DNA of 5,326 nt from Pseudomonadota bacterium (lineage in GTDB: Bacteria > Pseudomonadota > Gammaproteobacteria > Pseudomonadales > Azotimanducaceae), in the NCBI GenBank assembly GCA_027622495.1, contig JAQBYL010000316.1, positions 1 to 5,326 on the forward strand, in the 5' to 3' direction. The stretch's first letter is position 1; each line of letters begins with the position of its first letter. Shown one piece after another: positions 1 through 5,326 of this stretch. A program made the position numbers and the translations under genes. Under the pieces are notes generated by a model that was not told the origin of the DNA, searched no databases, and was given only the letters and a program-made list of their open reading frames with translations.

Positions 1-66
1 TGATTTTTTTGCACGTCTTTCCGGGTGTCTTGCCAAACGGGCTTACCTGGAATTCCGCGCAGACGA

Positions 67-1458
67 ATGAGGATGAGAGTAGGCATTGGTATAGATTTCG
101 GAACCACCAACTCAATCGCTGCAATCTTTGATGGTGAGCGGGTGCGACTGGTGGAACTCGAACCCTTCGAACCGATCATGCCGTCGGCCACCTACATTGA
201 CCGCGATCTTCAATCGCAGACAGGCCAGGATGCCATTGATCAATATGTGGCCGACAACACCGGCCGAACAGTTGAAATGATTTCAGAAGTGATCGGCACG
301 TCCAGCGATTTTGCTCCTGCCGACAGTGAAAACCCATCTCCGGTAGAGACAATCACCAACAAAGTTTATGGTGCAGCCGTCGTCGACAGCGGTCTGCAGG
401 GACGATTGTTCAGAGGGACCAAACGGCTTCTCGGTGATGCAAGCGTTCGCAGGCTGATGGTTTTTGAACATGCTTTCCGACTGGTTGCCTTGATCACACC
501 CATCTTAAGGCGCATCCGCGACGATCTGAGCAAGCTGGTGCCAGGGGTTACGTATGGTCATCTGGGTCGACCGGTGAACTTTGAAGGTCGGGATGACTTT
601 CGTAACAAAACAGCAGAAACAAGATTGGCTGAAGCGTACAGACACGCAGGAATTGTCGATCAGGTGTTCTTTCCGGAACCGATCGCGGCGGCTGTCAGCT
701 TCCTTCAGCAACAACCGCAGGTAACCGGCAAATACCTGCTGACCGTCGACTTTGGCGGCGGGACACTGGATTTCTGTGTGCTGCGCCATACGCAGGAAAG
801 CTTTGATGTGATTGCAACGCATGGGGTCGGTCTGGGTGGTGATCACATCGACCAGAGATTGTTCCGGGAACTGCTGTTTCCCCTCCTGGGGAAAGGTGAA
901 ACCTGGCGTCGCAGGGGTATGGATCGCGAGATCGAAACCAGATTTCCGTTTGAAGATTATGAAGATCTGCTGCTCAACTGGGCGGTCACCTACACCCTGA
1001 ACCAGAACAGATTCACCACCCCGGTTCTGGATCGAATTGAGCAGGGTGGAGCTGCTGCAATCAAATTCGGCCGTCTGCGTGACCTGATCCAGCTGAATCT
1101 CAGCTACCTGGTGTTTCAGGAAATAAAGTTTTTCAAAGCCGAACTGTCAGACAACGAAAGTGCTGTGCTCGACATACCCGAACTCGATATCGAAGTTGAG
1201 CTGAACAGAACGGAATTCGAAGGCATGATTGCCGACCTGCTGCAGAAGTTTGAAGACGCTCTGGATCAAACGCTCGAGAGCGCGGGTCTTGCCAATGACG
1301 ACATTGATATCGTTATCCGAACCGGGGGTTCCGCATTGATTCCTGCTGTCCGGCGCATCCTCGATGAGCGTTTTCCGGATCGGGTGGTGGAACATGATCC
1401 GTTTACCAGCGTTGCTGCTGGCCTGGCGATTGCCAACTGGAGAGGTTTAACCGTCTGA
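67..1458 (+). CDS. yegD: YegD-type Hsp70 family ATPase (nucleotide-binding domain only)
   Basis: Predicted cytosolic chaperone-like ATPase of the actin/Hsp70 superfamily, 463 aa from the ATG at 67. Visible motifs: phosphate-1 loop DFGTTNS (residues 10-16), a TKRLLG stretch whose Lys119 matches the catalytic lysine of DnaK (KRLIG), the YegD-like GRPVNFEG (167-174), EPIAAA with Glu204 at the DnaK E171 position, phosphate-2 VDFGGGTLDF (227-236), and the adenosine motif RTGGSALIPAV (418-428). All expected ATPase residues are therefore present. The protein ends soon after the nucleotide-binding domain, so it has no substrate-binding domain or lid, as in YegD. About 47 extra residues lie between phosphate-1 and Lys119 compared with DnaK. 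The start is uncertain: ATG at 67 or 73, neither with a strong ribosome binding site; a GTG at 25 would add 14 residues unlike the family. No DnaJ or GrpE gene is adjacent. The family is clear; the cellular substrate is unknown. Confidence 0.9.
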   Translation: MRMRVGIGIDFGTTNSIAAIFDGERVRLVELEPFEPIMPSATYIDRDLQSQTGQDAIDQYVADNTGRTVEMISEVIGTSSDFAPADSENPSPVETITNKVYGAAVVDSGLQGRLFRGTKRLLGDASVRRLMVFEHAFRLVALITPILRRIRDDLSKLVPGVTYGHLGRPVNFEGRDDFRNKTAETRLAEAYRHAGIVDQVFFPEPIAAAVSFLQQQPQVTGKYLLTVDFGGGTLDFCVLRHTQESFDVIATHGVGLGGDHIDQRLFRELLFPLLGKGETWRRRGMDREIETRFPFEDYEDLLLNWAVTYTLNQNRFTTPVLDRIEQGGAAAIKFGRLRDLIQLNLSYLVFQEIKFFKAELSDNESAVLDIPELDIEVELNRTEFEGMIADLLQKFEDALDQTLESAGLANDDIDIVIRTGGSALIPAVRRILDERFPDRVVEHDPFTSVAAGLAIANWRGLTV

Positions 1459-1461
1459 AGT

Positions 1462-1507
1462 TGTGTCGCGCGGCCCACGACGTGCGGCCCACGCCGCGCG
1501 AGCACAC
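1462..1507. terminator. GC-rich hairpin between convergent stop codons
   Basis: A perfect 9-bp inverted repeat, TCGCGCGGC (1466-1474) with GCCGCGCGA (1493-1501), continues with four more pairs (1462-1465 with 1503-1506) across a one-base bulge at 1502. The loop is about 18 nt. It fills nearly all of the 52-bp gap between the stops of the Hsp70 and Nudix genes, so it could end transcription from both sides. No T-run follows on either strand, so it is not a textbook intrinsic terminator. A 10-bp direct repeat GCGGCCCACG (1470-1479 and 1484-1493) overlaps it. Confidence 0.45.
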
Positions 1508-1510
1508 TGG

Positions 1511-2116
1511 TTATTCAGTATCAGCTTCCTGCCACTGCTGATCCAGAGTCAGGAAGAACGATTTCAGCATGCGGTAGGTCAACCCCCAGACGAAATGCCG
1601 ATCACTCAGGCGGTAGCCGTTAAAGACCGTGGGCTTGCCCATCATCGGCTTGATTTCGGTATCGTGCAGGTGATTAAACGCAAGCGGTGCGAGCGGTGAC
1701 CAGACCACTTCGGCCACTTCATAGTTCAGGTCAAAGGTGGGCTCATCGTGAAGTTCGAATACGTGCGGCGCGATCAGCATGTTGAGCACCCGCCCGCGTG
1801 GCTGTGCGCGTTGCTGATCGATTGCACCCAGGTAGGTTGCCATGGAGAGATCGAGGCCAATTTCTTCCAGAGTTTCCCGCATGGCGGCGGCTTTGAGATC
1901 GTCGTCGTGGCTTTCCAGATGACCACCCGGGAAGGCCATGTGTCCAGACCAGGGATCGCCATCTTTTTCAGCACGCTTGATGAACAGGATGTCAGCCTGT
2001 TCGGCCCTCTGCCGCAGGATGATCGCAACCGCCGCTTTACGGGTCGTGTGGTTAGGATCGAACTCAGTCGGACTGTGCGTAGCCAGGCGCAAACGGATGT
2101 CGTTAAGATCGAACAT
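1511..2116 (-). CDS. Nudix hydrolase, NudL/CoA-pyrophosphatase-like
   Basis: A 201-aa cytosolic Nudix hydrolase. The Nudix box runs from Gly65 to Leu88: a GG pair, then RETLEEIGL (80-88) with the metal-binding glutamates Glu81, Glu84 and Glu85. Spacing between GG and RE is one residue longer than the generic box and matches the NudL/CoA-pyrophosphatase subgroup, with an Asp in place of the first Glu. The preceding segment ILFIKRA...SGHMAFPGG (43-65) resembles the NuCoA signature that precedes the box in those enzymes, and the length is close to E. coli NudL (about 190 aa). Likely reaction: hydrolysis of CoA or CoA derivatives to 3',5'-ADP and (acyl-)phosphopantetheine. The family is sure; the CoA substrate is inferred. 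An in-frame stop just upstream (complement of 2132-2134) fixes the ATG at 2116 as the start; its ribosome binding site is weak. The gene diverges from the thioesterase gene, leaving about 109 bp for regulation of both. Confidence 0.88.
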   Translation of the reverse strand: MFDLNDIRLRLATHSPTEFDPNHTTRKAAVAIILRQRAEQADILFIKRAEKDGDPWSGHMAFPGGHLESHDDDLKAAAMRETLEEIGLDLSMATYLGAIDQQRAQPRGRVLNMLIAPHVFELHDEPTFDLNYEVAEVVWSPLAPLAFNHLHDTEIKPMMGKPTVFNGYRLSDRHFVWGLTYRMLKSFFLTLDQQWQEADTE

Positions 2117-2214
2117 CAGGATCCGGGTATTTTAAGACGAAGGCGGTTCTGTTCGATGTGTGCTTTCCGTTGCGGGTCAAAACGGTAATCATACGGCTCT
2201 GGTGAACACACGGA

Positions 2215-2220
2215 AAGGAA
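2215..2220 (+). promoter_or_regulatory. Ribosome binding site selecting the TTG start at 2226
   Basis: AAGGAA lies 5 nt before the in-frame TTG at 2226, an ideal spacing. The longer in-frame option, GTG at 2160, has no comparable site and would add 22 residues unlike hotdog thioesterases. The GTG at 2202 lies upstream of this site, which would then fall inside the gene. Confidence 0.7.
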
Positions 2221-2225
2221 CACTG

Positions 2226-2639
2226 TTGGTAAAAGAACAATCGGTCCTGGATCTCGAAGCGAATCGCTGTTTTGTCTGTGGTCAGAGCAACCCGATCGGC
2301 CTCAAACTGACCTTTCGTCTGGAAGACGATGTCTGTCGATCCGAATTCACACCGCGCCCGGAACATGCCGGTTATGACAACGTAACCCACGGCGGCATCA
2401 TCTTCAGCGTGCTCGACGATGTGATGGCGAACTGGCTATGGCTCAAGCGTGTGAAATGTTTCACTGCCAAGGCAGACATCCGCTATCGTGCGCACCTGCC
2501 GGTTGGCTGTGCGGTACGCCTCGAAGGCCGCATGGTCAAACGAAAAGGGCGGCTGGCGCTCATGGAAGGCCTGGTAATACGGCAGGACACGAACGAAACC
2601 GTCGCCGAGGCCAGCGGCAGCTTCATGGTTTCTGACTGA
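2226..2639 (+). CDS. PaaI-type hotdog-fold acyl-CoA thioesterase
   Basis: A 137-aa single hotdog domain, the usual PaaI-family length, predicted to hydrolyse an acyl- or aryl-CoA thioester in the cytosol as a homo-oligomer. The N-terminus carries RCFVCGQSNPIGLKL (residues 14-28), the Cys-x-x-Cys-Gly/NPxGL opening seen in one branch of PaaI-like proteins. The HGG motif (55-57) is followed by IIFSVLDD, placing Asp64 where E. coli PaaI has its catalytic aspartate. The central hotdog strands then follow (KADIRYRAHLPVG, 82-94), ending in SGSFMV. TTG at 2226 is preferred as the start because of AAGGAA 5 nt upstream. The next gene (MAPEG) follows after 37 bp on the same strand, so the two may be cotranscribed. 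The substrate cannot be read from the sequence. The divergent CoA-related Nudix gene fits a CoA-thioester context, which is inference. Confidence 0.85.
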   Translation: MVKEQSVLDLEANRCFVCGQSNPIGLKLTFRLEDDVCRSEFTPRPEHAGYDNVTHGGIIFSVLDDVMANWLWLKRVKCFTAKADIRYRAHLPVGCAVRLEGRMVKRKGRLALMEGLVIRQDTNETVAEASGSFMVSD

Positions 2640-2663
2640 CTTTCACTTCATCTTTTACTTCAT

Positions 2664-2670
2664 AAGGAGA
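2664..2670 (+). promoter_or_regulatory. Strong Shine-Dalgarno before a TTG start
   Basis: AAGGAGA ends 6 nt before the TTG at 2677. It is a near-perfect anti-16S match and supports the rare TTG start; no in-frame ATG occurs before residue 9, which is already inside the first membrane helix. Confidence 0.8.
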
Positions 2671-2676
2671 GATAAA

Positions 2677-3060
2677 TTGGCGTATACGACCATTATCGTG
2701 ATGCTCGCATTGATCGAGTACATGTATTTCGGCTATGCAGTTGGCAGTGCGCGGGGGCGCACCGGCATCAAGGCGCCGGCGGTGAGTGGCGACGAAGTGT
2801 TCGAACGCTACTTTCGCGTTCATCAGAATACGCTTGAGCAGCTGGTCGTTTTTATACCGGCTATCTACGCGACAACCATGTTCATTGGCGAGATTTATGC
2901 GGTCGCCGGTGGCGTTGCCTTCATGATTGGTCGTGCGGTGTATTTTCGAGCCTACACCAAAGACCCGGAAAAGCGCGGCCCCGGTGCCATGATCACCATG
3001 CTTGCGAACACGCTGATGGTTCTTGCGAGTCTGGTTGCTGCGACCATCGCGGTGCTGTAA
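2677..3060 (+). CDS. MAPEG family inner-membrane protein
   Basis: A 127-aa integral membrane protein of the MAPEG family (membrane-associated proteins in eicosanoid and glutathione metabolism). Four hydrophobic helices are visible at about residues 4-23, 56-73, 74-93 and 104-127. The family signature ERxxRxxxNxxE is intact (Glu43, Arg44, Arg47, Asn51, Glu54; local sequence FERYFRVHQNTLEQ). A second signature, GRxxYxxxYxxxPxxR, is also intact (Gly85, Arg86, Tyr89, Tyr93, Pro97, Arg100). Known members are trimeric glutathione transferases/peroxidases or isomerases; many bacterial homologues are uncharacterised, so glutathione use is inferred. Translation starts at TTG 2677 behind AAGGAGA. It follows the thioesterase gene by 37 bp and converges, 12 bp away, on an epoxide-hydrolase-like gene. 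Both that enzyme and MAPEG transferases can act on epoxides, but convergent orientation argues against shared transcription. Confidence 0.9.
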   Translation: MAYTTIIVMLALIEYMYFGYAVGSARGRTGIKAPAVSGDEVFERYFRVHQNTLEQLVVFIPAIYATTMFIGEIYAVAGGVAFMIGRAVYFRAYTKDPEKRGPGAMITMLANTLMVLASLVAATIAVL

Positions 3061-3089
3061 CTATCGCTTAAGTCAGGCCGGGTAGTTAC
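3057..3089. terminator. Weak inverted repeat across convergent stop codons
   Basis: GTAACTA (3057-3063) and TAGTTAC (3083-3089) form a 7-bp inverted repeat with a 19-nt loop. It spans the stop codons of both the MAPEG gene and the facing hydrolase gene. The stem is AT-rich and has no T-tract, so it is only a possible bidirectional termination structure. Confidence 0.25.
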
Positions 3090-4008
3090 GGGCCAGCCAG
3101 TCCAGCATGAGCGCATTGGTTTCCTGCGGTTTTTCCTGCTGGATCCAATGGCCACAGTCGAGGCTGGCCGTTTCTACCCGCGGCACGAATTCAGCCAGAT
3201 TTTCAGCCTTTGGTACCATGTCGTGATCGCCGTAGATCATCAGTGCCGGTTGCCTCACGATCTCTTCCACATCTGCAAGAATCTGCCAGTTGCGTGAGAA
3301 GTTGCGGTACCAGTTGATACCGCCGGTAAAGCTGCTGGTTTTAAACGCATTCACGAATACCGCGAGTTCAGCTTCGCTCATCATCAACCGGCCAGGCAGG
3401 TTCTTCGCCTTTACCATGTTGATCATCCCCATGCCGGGACCAAGATCCACAGGCGGGTGCTGCCACTGCTCGGTTCGGTAGAGGTTGCGCAGAAAATTGT
3501 CTGGATCAGCGGCGAACGCGGCATCGGCAACATCCGGCTGCCGGTTGAAATGAACAATATAAAAGTCGCCCCCCAGAGCCTGCTCCCAGAAGCTCACCCA
3601 CTCCACAGGTCCGCGCTGCATCAGTGGAACGCTCAGATTGATGACGCCGCTGACCCGGGCAGAGCGCAGCATGGCCAGGTTCCAGACCACGATCGCGCCC
3701 CAGTCATGGCCGACAAACAGACCCTGTTCGTGACCGAAATGGTCCAGCAGGCCGGTCAGATCATCACACAGGTGATTGATGTCGTAATCGGTCACAGGCT
3801 TCGGTCGTGACGAGTTGCCGTAACCCCGTTGATTCGGCGCAATGACCTGGTAACCGGCATCGACCAGAGGCTGGATCTGATGGCGCCACGAGTAGGCATG
3901 TTCAGGCCAGCCATGACACAGCACGATAGGTCGGCCGCTGCCTGCTACGTAGGTTTCAAGCTGGATGCCGTTGGTATCGATGATTTGCGGTTCGGGGAAT
4001 GTGCTCAT
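3073..4008 (-). CDS. Alpha/beta hydrolase, epoxide-hydrolase type
   Basis: A 311-aa cytosolic alpha/beta-hydrolase with a complete soluble epoxide hydrolase active site. The oxyanion motif is HGWP (32-35). The nucleophile elbow is VGHDWG with Asp102, which marks epoxide hydrolases and dehalogenases rather than serine esterases. Lid tyrosines are Tyr150 (DFYIVHF) and Tyr234 (INWYRNF), the pair that polarises the epoxide oxygen. The acid is Asp263 (YGDHDMVP) and the base is His287 (CGHW). The two lid tyrosines and the HGWP form favour epoxide hydrolase over haloalkane dehalogenase or fluoroacetate dehalogenase. Expected reaction: epoxide to vicinal diol through an aspartyl-ester intermediate; the substrate is unknown. 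The ATG at 4008 is preferred, with AAGG 8 nt upstream (complement of 4017-4020). A TTG at 4038 would add ten basic residues absent from the family. It diverges from another alpha/beta hydrolase across a 191-bp gap. Confidence 0.88.
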   Translation of the reverse strand: MSTFPEPQIIDTNGIQLETYVAGSGRPIVLCHGWPEHAYSWRHQIQPLVDAGYQVIAPNQRGYGNSSRPKPVTDYDINHLCDDLTGLLDHFGHEQGLFVGHDWGAIVVWNLAMLRSARVSGVINLSVPLMQRGPVEWVSFWEQALGGDFYIVHFNRQPDVADAAFAADPDNFLRNLYRTEQWQHPPVDLGPGMGMINMVKAKNLPGRLMMSEAELAVFVNAFKTSSFTGGINWYRNFSRNWQILADVEEIVRQPALMIYGDHDMVPKAENLAEFVPRVETASLDCGHWIQQEKPQETNALMLDWLARNYPA

Positions 4009-4199
4009 GGGGTGTGCCTTGCGTGATCTTTGAGTCAACAGTACCGAGACTCGATGGCGGCTGACAAGCTGAAGAACCCTGAGCCCGTCTAATCACGCGT
4101 GTCGGTTGTATCGGTTGTAGCTTTTGTAGCTTTTGTAGCTGTTGTATTAGCAGGGTCCATTGGCAACAATCGCCGGTCTTTCACTTTTTGAGATCTGCC
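4009..4199. promoter_or_regulatory. Divergent intergenic region between two hydrolase genes
   Basis: This 191-bp gap must hold the promoters of both flanking genes. It contains the 9-bp tandem repeats at 4102-4146 and a 7-bp inverted repeat, GCGTGAT (4021-4027) with ATCACGC (4092-4098), which brackets the segment between the minus-strand start and the repeats. A TATTAG at 4145-4150 could act as a -10 element toward the plus-strand gene, but no convincing -35 accompanies it. Promoter positions cannot be assigned with confidence. Confidence 0.35.
4102..4146. repeat. Five tandem 9-bp repeats
   Basis: Five consecutive 9-bp units, read on the plus strand: TCGGTTGTA twice (4102-4110, 4111-4119), GCTTTTGTA twice (4120-4128, 4129-4137) and GCTGTTGTA once (4138-4146). 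All end in TTGTA, and the units fall into two sub-families, suggesting duplication of an already diverged array. The repeats end 53 bp before the start codon at 4200. The 9-bp period would keep an open reading frame, but no convincing gene covers it, so a protein-binding array or slippage-prone tract is more likely. Confidence 0.85.
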
Positions 4200-5105
4200 A
4201 TGGCTCAAGTCACTGCAAATGGAATCAACATCGAGTACGACACCTTCGGCGAGCGCGGCGCCCGTCCGCTCCTGTTGGTGATGGGTCTCGGCGCCCAGAT
4301 GATCGCCTGGCGGGGAGAGTTCTGCCAGGCGCTCGCCGATCGCGGCCACTTTGTTGTGCGCTACGACAATCGGGATGTGGGTCTGTCGCAGAAATTCGGG
4401 CATCTGGGCCTGCCCGACATGATGGCACTGATGTCAGCCAGAGCATCGGGCGAGCCGTTTGAGGTGCCGTACACATTGAGTGACATGGTCAACGACGGGC
4501 TCGGTCTGCTCGATGTGCTCGATATCGAAAAAGCCCACATCTGCGGGGCCAGCATGGGTGGAATGATCGTGCAGGCCATGGCCATCAGTGCGCCGCAGCG
4601 GGTGCTGAGCATGACTTCAATCATGTCATCAACGGGCAACCCTGATCTGCCACCAGCCACCGAGGCGGCGATGGCTGCGCTGATGACACCGGGTGCAACC
4701 ACCCGCGAAGGTGCAATTACGCGGAGTATTGAGGTCTCGGGTGTGATCGGTTCGCCAAAGTACCCCGCAGGTGTTGAACAACTTCGCGAACGCGCCGAAC
4801 AGGCTTTTGACCGATGTGCTTACCCCGAAGGGGTAACCAGGCAGATGGCAGCAGTTTTTGCCGATGGGAACCGTAAACCGGCGTTGCAGAAGCTTGATGT
4901 TGCAGCATTGATCGTGCACGGCCAGGCTGACCCGCTGGTCCCGGTAACCAGTGGGATCGACACCCATGAGGCGCTCATGAACGCTGAGCTCATGCTGATC
5001 GACGGGATGGGCCACGACCTGCCTGAGCAGATCTGGAATCAGGTGATCGATGGCATCACGAATCTGACTTCGGTATCGACATCATCTATGATTTCTGGAC
5101 GCTGA
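4200..5105 (+). CDS. Alpha/beta hydrolase, RdmC/methyl-esterase-like
   Basis: A 301-aa serine alpha/beta-hydrolase. The N-terminal half matches the group that includes aclacinomycin methylesterase RdmC: LLLVMGLGAQMIAW (24-37) as the oxyanion-hole strand and loop, then VVRYDNRDVGLS (52-63). The nucleophile is Ser118 in CGASMGGM, the acid is Asp244 (HGQADPLVP) and the base is His272 (GMGHDLP). A helical cap lies at about 145-220. It probably hydrolyses a carboxylic ester; the substrate is unknown. The ATG at 4200 gives the typical MAQVTANGI start, with GAGA about 6 nt upstream; a TTG at 4188 is less likely. The C-terminus looks odd: the last 14 residues (NLTSVSTSSMISGR) are Ser/Thr-rich with unusual codon choice, whereas another frame is coding-like over 5066-5155. 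The end may therefore have been altered by a frameshift or junction. The catalytic core is complete, so the enzyme is probably still functional. Confidence 0.87.
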   Translation: MAQVTANGINIEYDTFGERGARPLLLVMGLGAQMIAWRGEFCQALADRGHFVVRYDNRDVGLSQKFGHLGLPDMMALMSARASGEPFEVPYTLSDMVNDGLGLLDVLDIEKAHICGASMGGMIVQAMAISAPQRVLSMTSIMSSTGNPDLPPATEAAMAALMTPGATTREGAITRSIEVSGVIGSPKYPAGVEQLRERAEQAFDRCAYPEGVTRQMAAVFADGNRKPALQKLDVAALIVHGQADPLVPVTSGIDTHEALMNAELMLIDGMGHDLPEQIWNQVIDGITNLTSVSTSSMISGR

Positions 5106-5155
5106 ACGAACAGATCAGTTCACACAACTCGGAAGCCGAATACTACCGCCGCTGA
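5066..5155 (+). pseudogene. Out-of-frame coding-like C-terminal remnant
   Basis: In the frame -1 relative to the alpha/beta hydrolase, 29 codons ending in TGA at 5153-5155 translate to a balanced, protein-like segment that begins DFGIDIIYDFW and ends EAEYYRR. Third positions are largely G or C, like the real genes here. The segment has no start codon of its own, and its frame closes upstream at a TGA at 5024-5026. It could be the hydrolase's own C-terminus displaced by a one-base deletion near 5060-5072, or the end of a neighbouring gene left by a deletion. I do not recognise the protein. A chance open stretch of this length remains possible. Confidence 0.35.
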
Positions 5156-5162
5156 CCGCTCG

Positions 5163-5326
5163 TCAGCCGTAACGCGTTGACTTGGCTTCGTAGGCAAACT
5201 GTGCAATACCGGTGCTCTCCCGCAAGTCTCCGGTGTGTTCAGCCGTGTTGTCGTCGAGCGGTATGCCGGTTGAATCGGCGACGCGGGTAATGCCGTTAAA
5301 GGCTGCTGCCACCGTCAGGGTGTCGA
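5163..5326 (-). CDS. C-terminal part of a possible carboxymuconolactone decarboxylase/AhpD-like protein
   Basis: An open minus-strand frame enters from the right edge and ends at TGA (complement of 5163-5165), giving the last 53 residues of a protein. The visible part starts DTLTVAAAFNGITRVADSTGI and ends EAKSTRYG. The pattern LTVAAAFNGITRVADSTGIP resembles the last conserved helix of carboxymuconolactone decarboxylase/alkylhydroperoxidase-like proteins, where an F-N-x-x-N/T-R-hydrophobic-A-D run is common. The catalytic Cys-x-x-Cys region would lie beyond the window, so the family cannot be confirmed here. Codon use is coding-like and no stop interrupts the frame. It converges on the RdmC-like hydrolase, 57 bp from its stop codon and only 7 bp from the end of the out-of-frame remnant. 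Confidence 0.6.
   Translation of the reverse strand, partial: DTLTVAAAFNGITRVADSTGIPLDDNTAEHTGDLRESTGIAQFAYEAKSTRYG

Noticed and set aside
1..12. TGA followed by seven T residues at the left edge, possibly a stop codon and terminator tail of an upstream gene
   Set aside because: Only the last bases would be inside the window; no stem or coding sequence is visible to support it.
25..66. GTG at 25 as start of the Hsp70 gene
   Set aside because: It would add 14 residues ahead of a family-typical N-terminus beginning close to the first beta strand, with no ribosome binding site.
2117..2170. TAAAAT (complement of 2129-2134) as a -10 element for the Nudix gene
   Set aside because: No TTGACA-like hexamer lies 16-18 bp upstream on the minus strand, so it is not distinguishable from chance.
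1748..2188. Plus-strand open frame of 146 codons opposite the Nudix gene
   Set aside because: It is antisense to a gene with a complete Nudix box and shows no family motif, so it is a shadow frame.
4021..4098. GCGTGAT/ATCACGC inverted repeat as ends of a small mobile element
   Set aside because: The arms are only 7 bp, there is no target-site duplication and no transposase; chance or a regulator site is as likely.
4089..4403. Minus-strand open frame of 104 codons covering the 9-bp repeats, with a Thr/Lys/Asp-rich repetitive end
   Set aside because: It is mostly antisense to the well-supported hydrolase at 4200, its repeat tail is only the translated tandem array, and it has no recognisable domain.

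Overview
The window is a compact bacterial chromosome segment of intermediate-to-high GC. It looks like ordinary housekeeping or metabolic territory of a Gram-negative, probably a gammaproteobacterium. That placement is an inference from protein styles (YegD-type Hsp70, NudL-like Nudix hydrolase, MAPEG protein, RdmC-like hydrolase), not from a phylogenetic marker. I see no tRNA, rRNA, insertion sequence, integrase, CRISPR array or phage gene.

Layout, left to right. (1) A lidless YegD-type Hsp70 ATPase on the plus strand (67-1458) converges on a Nudix hydrolase on the minus strand (1511-2116). A GC-rich hairpin lies between their stop codons. (2) Diverging from the Nudix gene is a plus-strand pair: a PaaI-type hotdog thioesterase (2226-2639) and a four-helix MAPEG membrane protein (2677-3060). 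Both appear to start at TTG behind strong Shine-Dalgarno sequences. (3) This pair converges, 12 bp apart, on a minus-strand epoxide-hydrolase-like alpha/beta hydrolase (3073-4008). (4) A divergent intergenic region (4009-4199) carries five tandem 9-bp repeats. (5) A plus-strand alpha/beta hydrolase of the RdmC/methyl-esterase type follows (4200-5105). Its last residues look non-native, and a coding-like reading frame continues out of phase for about 50 bp beyond its stop. (6) The 3' end of a minus-strand gene, perhaps of the carboxymuconolactone decarboxylase/AhpD-like family, runs off the right edge.

Functionally the genes form a loose set acting on acyl-CoA/CoA compounds (thioesterase, NudL-like Nudix), electrophiles and epoxides (MAPEG, epoxide hydrolase) and esters (RdmC-like hydrolase). 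Gene orientation flips repeatedly, so only the thioesterase-MAPEG pair is a plausible operon. I found no clear new defence or mobile system. The items most worth a second look are the out-of-frame coding tail at 5066-5155 and the 9-bp tandem repeats at 4102-4146.
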